From: Rhizomicrobium sp.
Lineage (GTDB): Bacteria; Pseudomonadota; Alphaproteobacteria; Micropepsales; Micropepsaceae
Direction: 5' to 3'
DNA: 64,000 nt
Assembly (NCBI GenBank): GCA_037200985.1
Contig: JBBCGJ010000001.1
Location: forward strand, 4,006,756 to 4,070,755
Part shown: positions 34,291 through 42,197 of the stretch, piece by piece
Position numbering within the stretch: the stretch's first letter is position 1
Layout: every line of letters starts with the position of its first letter
The notes under the pieces: model-generated
What the model saw: the letters and a program-made list of their open reading frames with translations, nothing else
The model's database searches: none
What the model was told of the DNA's origin: nothing
Translations under genes and position numbers: made by a program

Positions 34291-34917
34291 ATGCCCTGGA
34301 CACGTGACGATCTCGCAAAGATTGCGGCGCGCGAATTGCGCGACGGGTTCTATGTCAATCTCGGCATCGGCATCCCGACCCTGGTGGCGAACTACATCCC
34401 CGAGGGCATGGACGTCACGCTGCAGTCGGAGAACGGCATGCTCGGCATGGGGCCGTTCCCGACCGAGAACGAGGTCGATCCCGATCTCATCAATGCCGGC
34501 AAGCAGACCATCACCGAGCTCGACCGCACCTCCTATTTCTCCTCCGCCGACAGCTTCGCGATGATCCGCGGCGGCCATATCGACTTGTCGATCCTCGGCG
34601 CGATGGAAGTCTCGGAGACCGGCGATCTGGCGAACTGGATGGTGCCGGGCAAGCTGGTGAAGGGCATGGGCGGCGCGATGGATCTGGTCGCCGGCGTCAA
34701 GCGCTGCGTCGTGACGATGGATCACACCGACAAGGCCGGCAATTCCAAGCTCCTGAAGGCCTGTACGCTGCCCCTGACCGGCAAGGCCTGCGTCCATCGC
34801 ATCATCACCAATCTCGGCGTCTTCGACGTCGTCCCCGGCGGCCTCAAGCTGATGGAACTGGCGCCCGGCGTGACGGGCGACGAAGTCACCGCCAAGACGC
34901 AGGCGAAGCTGGTTTAA
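34291..34917 (+). CDS. scoB: 3-oxoacid CoA-transferase subunit B
   Basis: 208 residues; catalytic subunit. The active-site glutamate is Glu47 in [15 protein letters not shown], which forms the glutamyl-CoA intermediate. Other landmarks: [37 protein letters not shown] and [22 protein letters not shown] overlaps the end of the toxin remnant. Stop TAA shares TTAA with the stop of the convergent TraB-like gene. Confidence 0.95.
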   Translation: MPWTRDDLAKIAARELRDGFYVNLGIGIPTLVANYIPEGMDVTLQSENGMLGMGPFPTENEVDPDLINAGKQTITELDRTSYFSSADSFAMIRGGHIDLSILGAMEVSETGDLANWMVPGKLVKGMGGAMDLVAGVKRCVVTMDHTDKAGNSKLLKACTLPLTGKACVHRIITNLGVFDVVPGGLKLMELAPGVTGDEVTAKTQAKLV

Positions 34918-35876
34918 CTTCCCGGCCCGCTGACCGTCAGTCCGGCGGCCTCCAGCCGCTCCAGCACGCCGCCCTTGCGCAGGAAGAAGCCCATCGGCAT
35001 CACCGCGAAGGTCTTGCCCGGCGTCTTCAGCGCGGTCAGGATCGCGTTCGTCATGTCGCGGTTGGCGGTCTCGCGCAGCGCGCGATAGGCCGAATTCTGC
35101 TGCAGGCAATCGTCGAGGCGCGTCTCGAAATAATGCGCCTTCATCCCCGCCAGGTCGCCGACCGCCCAGGCCTGCGCCGCGGCCGCCGCATGCGCGGTGG
35201 CCGTGTCGATGTCCGTCAGCGCGAAATCGAGGCAGGCCAGATGCGCCGCCGGCGTCATCTTCGGCACGTCGCGGATCACGTCCATCGCCGGATAGGTCGC
35301 GGTCGTGCGCACCGGCACGCCGGCATGCGAGGCGATGTTCTCCACCGTCTTCTGCGGCCCGTTCGGCGTCAGTTTGGCATAGCTGAAATAATCGCCCTCC
35401 AGCCGGAGCGCCGCGACGCCGCCGAGAAACTTCGCATAGCGGTCGGCGTCCTCGCCGATGCGCGTGCGCGTCGCGACGAAGCGGCCCTTCAGCGGCTCCG
35501 GCAGGGTCGTTTCCAGTTCGACGCCGTCCGGCTGCTCGAGCTTGTCCATGCCGGTCATCCAGAACCACAGGCCCTCGAACACGCCGAGCGTCGCGCGCGG
35601 CGGCAGCAGCAGAACCTTCGAGCCCTTGATCTCGCCGGAGACGAACTTGCCGTCCCATACGAGGTCCTTTGGCACCGGCGAAACGGTCGGTAGGATCCAG
35701 ACCTCGGCGGTCGGCGTCGCGATGTGCCACAGCGCCGGGCCCGCCGCCTCGGGCGTCACGACCACCGTCTCGACATTGGACCAGTCCCGGGTCGGCGGCG
35801 CGTCGGGCACCGGCGCCGCTGCCGTCAGCGCGACGAGCCCGGCCAGGGCCAGGGGACGAAATCGCGAGAAACGCAT
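34914..35876 (-). CDS. TraB/GumN-like exported protein lacking metal histidines
   Basis: 320 residues with a signal peptide ([18 protein letters not shown]). Overall layout is that of TraB/GumN (PrgY/Tiki-like) proteins: [22 protein letters not shown] at the start, long helical middle, and [23 protein letters not shown] at the end. In the family the first strand ends in GxxH and the last segment in GxxHL; here these positions read PTVS and GFFL, so the presumed metal/catalytic histidines are absent. Probably a non-enzymatic paralogue. Convergent with scoB. Confidence 0.68.
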   Translation of the reverse strand: MRFSRFRPLALAGLVALTAAAPVPDAPPTRDWSNVETVVVTPEAAGPALWHIATPTAEVWILPTVSPVPKDLVWDGKFVSGEIKGSKVLLLPPRATLGVFEGLWFWMTGMDKLEQPDGVELETTLPEPLKGRFVATRTRIGEDADRYAKFLGGVAALRLEGDYFSYAKLTPNGPQKTVENIASHAGVPVRTTATYPAMDVIRDVPKMTPAAHLACLDFALTDIDTATAHAAAAAQAWAVGDLAGMKAHYFETRLDDCLQQNSAYRALRETANRDMTNAILTALKTPGKTFAVMPMGFFLRKGGVLERLEAAGLTVSGPGS

Positions 35877-36017
35877 GCCTGCTCCGATCGAGAATTCGAT
35901 GAAAACTCTTCGCGAAACCGAGTCAATTGCACGGCCGCCTTTTCAACGCACCGTAACGCCTCGCGCCGATGATGAAGGTTAGCACATCTGGCCGGTGGGT
36001 CCGGCGAAAGGGGCGGG

Positions 36018-36887
36018 ATGCACGTTCTGGTATTGGCCTCCCAGAAGGGCGGCTCGGGCAAGACCACGCTGTCGGGCCATCTGGCGGTCGAGGCCGAGGC
36101 CGCGGGCGTCGGCCCCGTCGCCCTGATCGACACCGATCCGCAGGGCTCGCTGTCGCATTGGTGGAACGCCCGCCAATCCTCGACGCCGCACTTCGCCAAA
36201 GTCGGGCTGCGGGATCTCGGCGACGCGCTCGGCCAGATGAAGGCGAGCGGCATCCGCCTCGCGGTCATCGACACGCCGCCGGCCGTCACCGCCTCGATCT
36301 CCCAGGTCGTCGCGCATGCCGATCTGGTCGCCGTGCCGACGCGGCCGAGCCCGCACGATCTGCGCGCCGTCGGCGCCACCGTCGACATCGCCGAGCGCCA
36401 CGGCAAGCCTGTGATCTTCGTGGTGAACGGGGCGACGCCGCGCGCCCGCATCACCGGCGAGGCCGCCGTCGCGCTGTCGCAGCACGGCACGGTCGCGCCG
36501 GTGACGCTGCATCACCGCGTCGATTTCGCCGCCTCCATGGTCGACGGGCGCACCGTGGGCGAGGTCGTTCCCAAATCGCAATCGACGAAGGAGGTGCGCG
36601 ATCTGTGGCTCTACATCCAGGAGCGCCTGGCGCGGCTGACCGGCGACCTGGCGTTCCTGCCCGAGGTGCGCCCCATCCATTTCGCCACCGATGCGCTCTC
36701 CGCGCTCGGCGACGACAAATCCCTCTCGATAGAGCCCGAGGTGCCGCCGGCGATGGAAGACCTGGCGCCGCCGCCCTTGCCGGAGCGCCGCTTCGTTCCC
36801 GAGCGCCGCGGCAATGTCACGCCGTTCGGCGGCGTCGACCGCCGCGTCCATCCGTTCGGCCGCCGCGCCGCCGACCGCCCGCAATAG
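36018..36887 (+). CDS. ParA-family ATPase
   Basis: 289 residues. Deviant Walker A KGGSGKTTLSGH near residue 10, Walker A' region ALIDTDPQGSLSHWW and Walker B AVIDTPPAVT. The last 60 residues are a proline/arginine-rich tail (PPAMEDLAPPPLPERRFVPE) unusual for ParA. It is followed after 12 bp by an RHH-type protein with a similar Pro-rich region, so the two probably work together, as ParA with a DNA-binding or cargo adaptor. No ParB, parS or replication gene nearby, so this is not the main chromosome partition locus; cargo positioning is an alternative. Confidence 0.85.
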   Translation: MHVLVLASQKGGSGKTTLSGHLAVEAEAAGVGPVALIDTDPQGSLSHWWNARQSSTPHFAKVGLRDLGDALGQMKASGIRLAVIDTPPAVTASISQVVAHADLVAVPTRPSPHDLRAVGATVDIAERHGKPVIFVVNGATPRARITGEAAVALSQHGTVAPVTLHHRVDFAASMVDGRTVGEVVPKSQSTKEVRDLWLYIQERLARLTGDLAFLPEVRPIHFATDALSALGDDKSLSIEPEVPPAMEDLAPPPLPERRFVPERRGNVTPFGGVDRRVHPFGRRAADRPQ

Positions 36888-36899
36888 GAGCAACCGACT

Positions 36900-37247
36900 T
36901 TGAGCACGCAGCGTTTCGCGCCCTTGACCTCGAACCTCTTTGCGCGCAAGGGCGATGCCGCGCCGTCCGCGCCCAAGCCGTCGCTCTTCTGGACGCGCGA
37001 GCCGCCGCCGGCGCCGAAGCCCGACATGCCGGCCCCGCCTCCGCCGCCACCGGTGGACCGGCCGCACCGCATGATGGTGACGCTGTCGCCGACAGAATAC
37101 GAAAAGCTCGGCATAGCCGCGGTGAAGAAGGGCATGACGCGCCACCAGGTTCTGCGCACCGCGCTTGACGCGCATCTGGACCGCCTGAAGCGCGAATATG
37201 GCGGCTGCGGCTGCATGGCGATGCCCTGCCAGGACGGCTGCCCGTGA
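36900..37247 (+). CDS. Proline-rich ribbon-helix-helix-like partner of ParA
   Basis: 115 residues, start TTG at 36900 with AGGAG 9 nt upstream. N-terminal 30 residues basic, then a Pro-rich linker (PPPAPKPDMPAPPPPPPV), then a 45-residue ribbon-helix-helix-like domain (MMVTLSPTEYEKLGIAAVKK, HQVLRTALDAHLDRLKREY) and a cysteine-rich tail with four Cys (CGCMAMPCQDGC). The RHH would give DNA binding as a dimer. The Cys tail could hold a metal. Operon partner of the ParA ATPase. Confidence 0.7.
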   Translation: MSTQRFAPLTSNLFARKGDAAPSAPKPSLFWTREPPPAPKPDMPAPPPPPPVDRPHRMMVTLSPTEYEKLGIAAVKKGMTRHQVLRTALDAHLDRLKREYGGCGCMAMPCQDGCP

Positions 37248-37252
37248 GTCGA

Positions 37253-37271
37253 CCCTCCCCTTGAGGGAGGG
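37253..37271 (+). terminator. Short hairpin after the parA operon
   Basis: Seven-bp stem ccctccc/gggaggg with a 5-nt loop immediately after the RHH gene stop. No T-run follows; a weak terminator or pause. Confidence 0.45.
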
Positions 37272-37307
37272 TAGGCGCCATGGGAGGGCAGGCGGTATGC
37301 TCCATCC

Positions 37308-38252
37308 ATGGACTACAAAACACTCGGCCGCACCGGCCTGAAGGTCAGCGTCGCGGGATTGGGCTGCGGCGGCCACAGCCGGCTCGGCCAGGCCTACGGC
37401 AACACGACGGAACAGAGCGTCGCCGTCGTCCGCGGCGCCATCGATCTGGGCATCAACTGGATCGACACGGCGGCCGCTTACGGCACGGAGCCGATCGTCG
37501 GCGCGGCCGTGCGCGGCCTGCGCGACAAGGTCTATATCTCGACCAAGACGGCGATCGGTTCGTGGAGCGGCGGCCAGACGCCGTCCTTCACCGGGGCGCA
37601 GGTGCTCGAACATCTCGAGCAGAATCTCGAGCGTCTCGGCACAGACTATATCGATCTCTACAATCTGCACGGCATCGTGTCGGCCCAGCTCGACTATGTC
37701 GCGGCGGAGATCGTGCCGGCGCTGATCAAGGCGCGCGAGCAGGGGAAAATCCGCTTCCTCGGCATCACCGAACATTTCGGCAGCGACACCTCGCACAAGA
37801 TGCTGACCGCCGCGGTGCCGACCGGCATGTGGGATGTGGTGATGGTGGGCTTCAATCTGCTGAACCCGTCGGCCCGCCGCGACGTCCTGAAGCTTACCCA
37901 GGCGCACAAGGTCGGCGTGCAGGACATGTTCGCGGTGCGCCGTGCCCTCTCCGATCCGCGAGGTCTCAACGATGCGCTCTCCGAGATCGAGAAGGCCGGC
38001 CAGATCGACCGCGCCAGGCTCGACGCCGCCGATCCGCTGGGCTTCCTGAAAGACGGCACCGAAGGTATCGTCGACGCCGCCTACCGCTTCTGCCGCCACG
38101 AGCCCGGCATCGACATCGTGCTCACCGGCACCGGCAAGGTCGAGCACCTGAAGGAGAACGTCGCCTCGATCCTGCGCGGTCCGCTGCCGGCGAAGACGCT
38201 GGCGAGGCTGGAAGAACTGTTCGGCCGGGTCGATTCGGTATCGGGGAATTAG
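37308..38252 (+). CDS. Aldo/keto reductase
   Basis: 314 residues, NADPH-dependent TIM-barrel oxidoreductase. The tetrad is visible: Asp and Tyr in DTAAAYGTE, Lys in YISTKTAIG, His in DLYNLHGIV. Start LGRTGLKVSVAGLGCGGHS is typical of the L-galactose dehydrogenase/YajO branch. C-terminal CoA-like tail absent. Substrate unknown. Single gene, 60 bp after the RHH gene. Confidence 0.88.
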   Translation: MDYKTLGRTGLKVSVAGLGCGGHSRLGQAYGNTTEQSVAVVRGAIDLGINWIDTAAAYGTEPIVGAAVRGLRDKVYISTKTAIGSWSGGQTPSFTGAQVLEHLEQNLERLGTDYIDLYNLHGIVSAQLDYVAAEIVPALIKAREQGKIRFLGITEHFGSDTSHKMLTAAVPTGMWDVVMVGFNLLNPSARRDVLKLTQAHKVGVQDMFAVRRALSDPRGLNDALSEIEKAGQIDRARLDAADPLGFLKDGTEGIVDAAYRFCRHEPGIDIVLTGTGKVEHLKENVASILRGPLPAKTLARLEELFGRVDSVSGN

Positions 38253-38288
38253 GCGACGGCCATGCGCGTCGAGACACCGCGATGCGCG

Positions 38289-38795
38289 TCAGATCATGAT
38301 CTCGGCGATGCCGCGGGCGAGCAGCGGCGCGATGTCGTCCACGCCGGCGGCGTCCAGCACGCGTGTCGGCACGTCATAGATCGCTTCGAGCGATGGACCG
38401 CGGTGCGGATGCGGCTCGACCGTCACCAGCCAGTCGATCTGCGGCGACAGCCGCGCGGCGAACAGCCGGGACGACGGCGCCTCGCCCGAAGGCCGGTCCG
38501 GCCGCATATCGGCGGCATAGGGCGCGACCAGCCCGACGCTGGCGGCGCCCAGTTCGCTCGCCGTGCGGGCCGCGAACAGCAGCGGCAGGAATTTTGCGTC
38601 CGGATCGTCCAGCGCGCAGACCAGGGCCACGCGCCGGCCATGCAGGTCGATGTCGAGGCGGAAACGGGGCTCGCCGTCGGGCAAATGCCGCATCTCGGGA
38701 ATGCGCAGTTCGCCGTCGAGCAGTCCGGCCAGCCGAGCCGCGATGGCCTCGTTGCCGGAAAGCGGGATGAGGACGAGCCTGCTCGTGGTTGCCAT
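38289..38795 (-). CDS. Truncated PRPP-synthetase-like protein
   Basis: 168 residues. The first 145 match the N-terminal domain of ribose-phosphate diphosphokinases of the short alphaproteobacterial type: LSGNEAIAARLAGLL, RHLPDGEPRFRL, GLVAPYAADMRPDR, GEAPSSRLFAARLSPQIDWL, VTVEPHPHR. Key residues are changed (MRQDR to MRPDR, DPHLH to EPHPH). The C-terminal PRPP-binding domain is missing; the last 20 residues (DDIAPLLARGIAEIMI) resemble the extreme C-terminus of the full enzymes, as if about 130 codons were lost internally. Unlikely to make PRPP. Confidence 0.65.
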   Translation of the reverse strand: MATTSRLVLIPLSGNEAIAARLAGLLDGELRIPEMRHLPDGEPRFRLDIDLHGRRVALVCALDDPDAKFLPLLFAARTASELGAASVGLVAPYAADMRPDRPSGEAPSSRLFAARLSPQIDWLVTVEPHPHRGPSLEAIYDVPTRVLDAAGVDDIAPLLARGIAEIMI

Positions 38796-38924
38796 GGCAC
38801 ACTTAAGGCCCTGTCTCGGAGCGTCCGATTGATCGAACGCAAGGCCTTGGGGATTTGACGCGCCTCAATGACCGGCAAACCCGATCCGCGGGAAGCTTCC
38901 GGTCGGTTTGCAGGGATACACATC

Positions 38925-39140
38925 ATGAGCGCGGCGAGCATCGCGAAACGGCATTTCGACCTGGCGATCTCCGAAGCCGTCGCCGCCGGTTATGACGCGG
39001 AAAGTACGGCGCGTTACATGCTAAACTGCGTGGTGGAGAAATATCTGGAGACCCGCGGCGTGGCCGATGTGAGATCCGAATTGCAATTCGTCGCCGAGAA
39101 CTGCGATCCCGACGCCGATTTCATGTTCATGCGGCCCTAG
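38925..39140 (+). CDS. Small hypothetical protein
   Basis: 71 residues beginning MSAASIAKRHFDLAISEAVA, one helical domain with acidic end (AENCDPDADFMFMRP). AGGGA stands 8 nt before ATG 38925; an earlier in-frame ATG at 38868 has a poorer site. Stop TAG overlaps by one base the GTG start of the DUF4010 transporter. No family recognised. Confidence 0.6.
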   Translation: MSAASIAKRHFDLAISEAVAAGYDAESTARYMLNCVVEKYLETRGVADVRSELQFVAENCDPDADFMFMRP

Positions 39141-40396
39141 TGGACACGCTCGTCATCCTGCAGCGGCTGCTTCTGGCGCTGGCCATCGGCCTTCTGGTCG
39201 GGGTCGAGCGCGGCTGGCAGGAGCGCGACGGCAAGGAAGGCAGCCGCGCCGCTGGCGTGCGCACCTTCGCCCTGATCGGCCTTTTGGGCGGCGTTTCGGC
39301 GCTCCTGAGCGGGTTCGCCGGGCCGCTCTTCCTCGGCTTTGCCATCGTCGCCTTCGCCGCCGGGCTGCTGCCTTTCGTGTGGCGCGAGGCCGCCGCCGCC
39401 GGCAGTTCCTCGGCCACCGGCATGATTGCCGGCCTCGTCACCTTCGCGTTCGGCGCCTATGCCGTGATCGGCGACGCGGCCGCGGCGGCTGCGGCCGGCA
39501 TCGCCGCGACCATCGTCCTGGCCGAGCGCAAGGCACTGCACGATTTCGTGTCGCGGCTGCGCTGGAGCGAGCTGCGCGCCGCGCTCCTCCTCCTCACCAT
39601 GACCTTCGTGCTGCTGCCGATCCTGCCCGACCGCACCGTCGATCCGTGGGATGCGCTCAATCCGCGCCAGCTCTGGCTGATGATGGTGGTGATCGCGGCG
39701 GTGTCCTATGTCGGCTATATCTGCGTGCGCGTCGCGGGCGAGCGTGCCGGCCTGATCTACGCCGCCGCGGCCGGCGGGCTGGTGTCGTCGACGGCGGTGA
39801 CGCTCGCCTATTCCCGGCTTTCGAAGAAGAGCCCCGCGAGCGCCGTGGCGTTGGCCTCCGGCGTGACGGCGGCGTGGACCGTGTCGCTGCTGCGCCAGTC
39901 GACCATCGCCGTCGCGATCGCGCCGGCGATGCTCGTGCCCCTGGCCGCGACGCTCGGCCCGCCCGCGGCGCTTCTGGCGATCGTCGCCCTCGGCCTCTAC
40001 ATCCGCGCCGGCAAGCACGAGGAACCGTCGCCGCTGGTGCTCGCCGATCCGTTCGAACTGAGCGAGGTGCTGCGCTTCGGCCTGCTGCTCGCCGTCGTCC
40101 TTCTGGCCGCAAAGCTTTCGGGGTCGTGGACCCACGAGATGAGCCTGGTGCCGCTCGCGGCGGTGTCGGGTGCGGTCGACGTCGATCCGATCACGCTGTC
40201 GGCCGCGAAGCTGTCGGGGGCGGGTATCGCGCCGTCTTACGCCGCGACGGTCGTCATGGTCGCGGCCGGCGCCAATATCGTGTGCAAGAGCACGGTCGCG
40301 CTGCTGCTGGGCTCGCGCGTCTTCGCGGCGATCGTGCTGGGTTCGGCGGCGGCAGCGGCTGCCGTGGCTGCCGCCGCCTGGTTCGTTCTCGGCTAG
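39140..40396 (+). CDS. MgtC/SapB-DUF4010 membrane protein
   Basis: 418 residues with about twelve hydrophobic segments. N-terminal MgtC-like part (LALAIGLLVGVERGWQERDG, GVRTFALIGLLGGVSALLSG) fused to a DUF4010 half (ERAGLIYAAAAGGLVSSTAV, LYSRLSKKSP-like loop, GANIVCKSTVALLLGSR). Inner membrane; family role is uncertain, sometimes linked to Mg2+ or acid stress. GTG start touching the previous stop. Its TAG shares CTAG with the stop of the convergent microprotein gene. Confidence 0.85.
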   Translation: MDTLVILQRLLLALAIGLLVGVERGWQERDGKEGSRAAGVRTFALIGLLGGVSALLSGFAGPLFLGFAIVAFAAGLLPFVWREAAAAGSSSATGMIAGLVTFAFGAYAVIGDAAAAAAAGIAATIVLAERKALHDFVSRLRWSELRAALLLLTMTFVLLPILPDRTVDPWDALNPRQLWLMMVVIAAVSYVGYICVRVAGERAGLIYAAAAGGLVSSTAVTLAYSRLSKKSPASAVALASGVTAAWTVSLLRQSTIAVAIAPAMLVPLAATLGPPAALLAIVALGLYIRAGKHEEPSPLVLADPFELSEVLRFGLLLAVVLLAAKLSGSWTHEMSLVPLAAVSGAVDVDPITLSAAKLSGAGIAPSYAATVVMVAAGANIVCKSTVALLLGSRVFAAIVLGSAAAAAAVAAAAWFVLG

Positions 40397-40503
40397 CGCT
40401 TCGGCTTGCCGGGCGCGACGACCGAGCCATAGGCCAGCGCGAGCCCGAAGGTGACGAAGGACACGACGAGAATGATGAGAAAGATTTCGCTCTCGACCGG
40501 CAT
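40393..40503 (-). CDS. 36-residue single-span membrane microprotein
   Basis: A short acidic N-terminus (MPVESE), one hydrophobic helix (IFLIILVVSFVTFGLALAYG) and a basic C-terminus (VVAPGKPKR). AAGAGGAG stands 6 nt before the ATG, an excellent ribosome site. An FNR/FixK-type palindrome is centred 68 bp upstream of the start, and a tgaatgat -10-like element lies between. Located 71 bp after the stop of a c-type cytochrome gene on the same strand. Resembles in size the small subunits of terminal oxidases (CcoQ, CydX), but no sequence match is claimed. Confidence 0.7.
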   Translation of the reverse strand: MPVESEIFLIILVVSFVTFGLALAYGSVVAPGKPKR

Positions 40504-40564
40504 GAGCAACTCCTCTTGGGAAGATCGAACGGGCCGATCATTCACAATCGGGACGCCGCAAACC

Positions 40565-40578
40565 TTGAGCGAGGTCAA
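40565..40578 (-). promoter_or_regulatory. FNR/FixK-type box upstream of the microprotein
   Basis: ttgag-cgag-gtcaa, close to the family consensus TTGA(T/C)-N4-(A/G)TCAA (one changed base in the left half). Centre at 40571.5; a class II promoter would start at about 40530, giving a 27-nt leader for the microprotein. Overlaps the last codons of the cytochrome gene. Confidence 0.6.
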
Positions 40579-40928
40579 GGACGCGGCGAGTGCCCGAGCG
40601 CGCGGATATAGGCGACGATGTCGTCGAGATCGCGCGGCACGAAGCGTTGTTCGCGCATCGGATGATCGGGCGCCAGGATAAAGGCGCGCAAACCTGCCGC
40701 GTCGTGGCGGAATTTGCCGCCGATGGCGGCGAAGGACGGCGCCGCGACGGCCTCGGCGGTGTCGGGATCGGCGACCGGCGCCGGGCGCGGCTGGCGCGCC
40801 GTCACCTGGTGGCAGGCGGAGCAAGCCTCGATGGCGAGCCCGCGGCCGCGCGCCGCATCGGGCATGCCCGCCGCGGCGGCGGTGGCAAAGACAAGCGTGA
40901 GACCGAGAGTGCCGAAGAAGACGCGCAT
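40575..40928 (-). CDS. Exported small c-type cytochrome
   Basis: 117 residues: signal peptide (MRVFFGTLGLTLVFATAAAA), one heme attachment site CSACH, and a probable axial Met in APDHPMREQRF; ends DLDDIVAYIRAL like class I cytochromes c. Periplasmic electron carrier. GGAAGGAAAC before the ATG. Shares a divergent region with fixL that contains a perfect FixK-type box, so it is probably induced at low oxygen and may supply electrons to a high-affinity oxidase. Confidence 0.88.
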   Translation of the reverse strand: MRVFFGTLGLTLVFATAAAAGMPDAARGRGLAIEACSACHQVTARQPRPAPVADPDTAEAVAAPSFAAIGGKFRHDAAGLRAFILAPDHPMREQRFVPRDLDDIVAYIRALGHSPRP

Positions 40929-41011
40929 GGCCAGTTTCCTTCCAGCGCCCGCCCCCGCACGGGAATGCGCTTCCACATATGGCAAGTTAACGGGTAAAGA
41001 CGTTATTCGCC

Positions 41012-41025
41012 TTGACCGCAATCAA
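41012..41025. promoter_or_regulatory. Perfect FNR/FixK-type box between cytochrome and fixL
   Basis: ttgac-cgca-atcaa matches TTGA(C/T)-N4-(A/G)TCAA at all ten positions. Centre at 41018.5, 33 bp before the fixL ATG and 90 bp before the cytochrome ATG. The distance suits activation of the cytochrome (predicted start near 40977, leader 49 nt) and would suit repression rather than class II activation of fixL. Confidence 0.75.
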
Positions 41026-41051
41026 CACGCCTTCGAAAATCGCGTCCGCCC

Positions 41052-42197
41052 ATGACCGCCAAGCCGATGCCCCCGACGCGCCTTGCGACCGACGACGGCG
41101 GCTCGCTGTTCGACGCGCTGATCGGCATGGCGGTCGACGGCATCATGATGATCGACGAGAAGGGGATCGTCCGGGTCTACAACAAGGCGTGCGAGACCCT
41201 GTTCGGCTACGAAGCGCCGGAGGTGATCGGCCGCAATGTGAAGATGCTGATGCCCGAGCCCTATCATGCCGAGCATGACGGTTATCTCCACCATTATGTG
41301 AAGACCGGCGAGAAGCACATCATCGGCATCGGCCGCGAGGTCTCCGGCCGCCGCAAGGACGGCACCACCTTCCCCTTGCGGCTCTCGGTCGGTGAGGGCG
41401 TGGTGCGCGGCGACCGTATTTTCCTGGGCATCATCACCGACATCTCCGAAGGCCTGGAACAGGACCGCCGGATCGAGGAATTGCAGGCCGAGATGCTGCA
41501 TGTCAGCCGCCTCACCGACATGGGCCAGGTCGCCGCCGGACTGGCGCATGAACTGAACCAGCCGCTGACCGCGATCCTGAACTACACCAATGCCTGCATC
41601 GATATCGCCGAGGAGCGCGGCGACGCGCGGATGCAGGAGATCTTCGCCAAGGTCGCCGAGCAGGCGACGCGCGCCGGCAACATCATCCGCCGCCTGCGCG
41701 GCTTCCTCGAGAAGCGCGGCCCCAACATGGTGCCGGAGGACATCGCGCGCACCGTCGATGAGGCGATCAGGCTCGGGCAGATCAACGCGGCCGAGCGCGG
41801 CATCAAGCTCAAGGTTGCGATCGAGCCCGGCCTGCCGCCGGTCCGGATCGACCGCATCCAGATCCAGCAGGTGCTGATCAACCTGATGAAGAACGCCGCC
41901 GAGGCGATGGAGACATCGCCGCGCCGCGACCTGTCGGTGACGATCGCGCGCGCCGCGCCCGAGCAGGTCGCCGTCTCCGTCGCCGATAGCGGGCCCGGCA
42001 TCTCCAAGGAGGTGTCGGAGAAGCTGTTCCAGCCTTTCGTCACCACCAAGGCGCACGGCATGGGGATGGGGCTTTCCATCTGCCGCGGCATCGTGGAGGC
42101 GCATGGCGGCAAGCTCACGCTGGCGGACAATCCCGGCGGCGGCGCGCTGTTCCGCTTCACCGTCGCCGTGGCGCCGGAGGATCCGCATGACGCGTGA
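41052..42197 (+). CDS. fixL: Oxygen-sensing heme PAS histidine kinase
   Basis: 381 residues, no membrane helix. One heme PAS domain (about 15-135): the region MPEPYHAEHDGYLHHYVKTG places the proximal heme ligand at His75, by alignment with Bradyrhizobium FixL His200, and HIIGIGREVSG gives the oxygen-binding Arg at Arg95 (Arg220). The residue matching FixL Arg206 is His81. HisKA has His166 in GLAHELNQPLTAI; ATPase motifs VLINLMKNAAEAM and DSGPGISKE, GMGMGLSICR follow. Overlaps fixJ by 11 bp. Low oxygen should turn the kinase on. Confidence 0.92.
   Translation: MTAKPMPPTRLATDDGGSLFDALIGMAVDGIMMIDEKGIVRVYNKACETLFGYEAPEVIGRNVKMLMPEPYHAEHDGYLHHYVKTGEKHIIGIGREVSGRRKDGTTFPLRLSVGEGVVRGDRIFLGIITDISEGLEQDRRIEELQAEMLHVSRLTDMGQVAAGLAHELNQPLTAILNYTNACIDIAEERGDARMQEIFAKVAEQATRAGNIIRRLRGFLEKRGPNMVPEDIARTVDEAIRLGQINAAERGIKLKVAIEPGLPPVRIDRIQIQQVLINLMKNAAEAMETSPRRDLSVTIARAAPEQVAVSVADSGPGISKEVSEKLFQPFVTTKAHGMGMGLSICRGIVEAHGGKLTLADNPGGGALFRFTVAVAPEDPHDA

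Noticed and set aside
38868..38924. Earlier in-frame start for the small protein at 38925
   Set aside because: The extra 19 residues have no conserved look and ATG 38925 has a better-spaced AGGGA.
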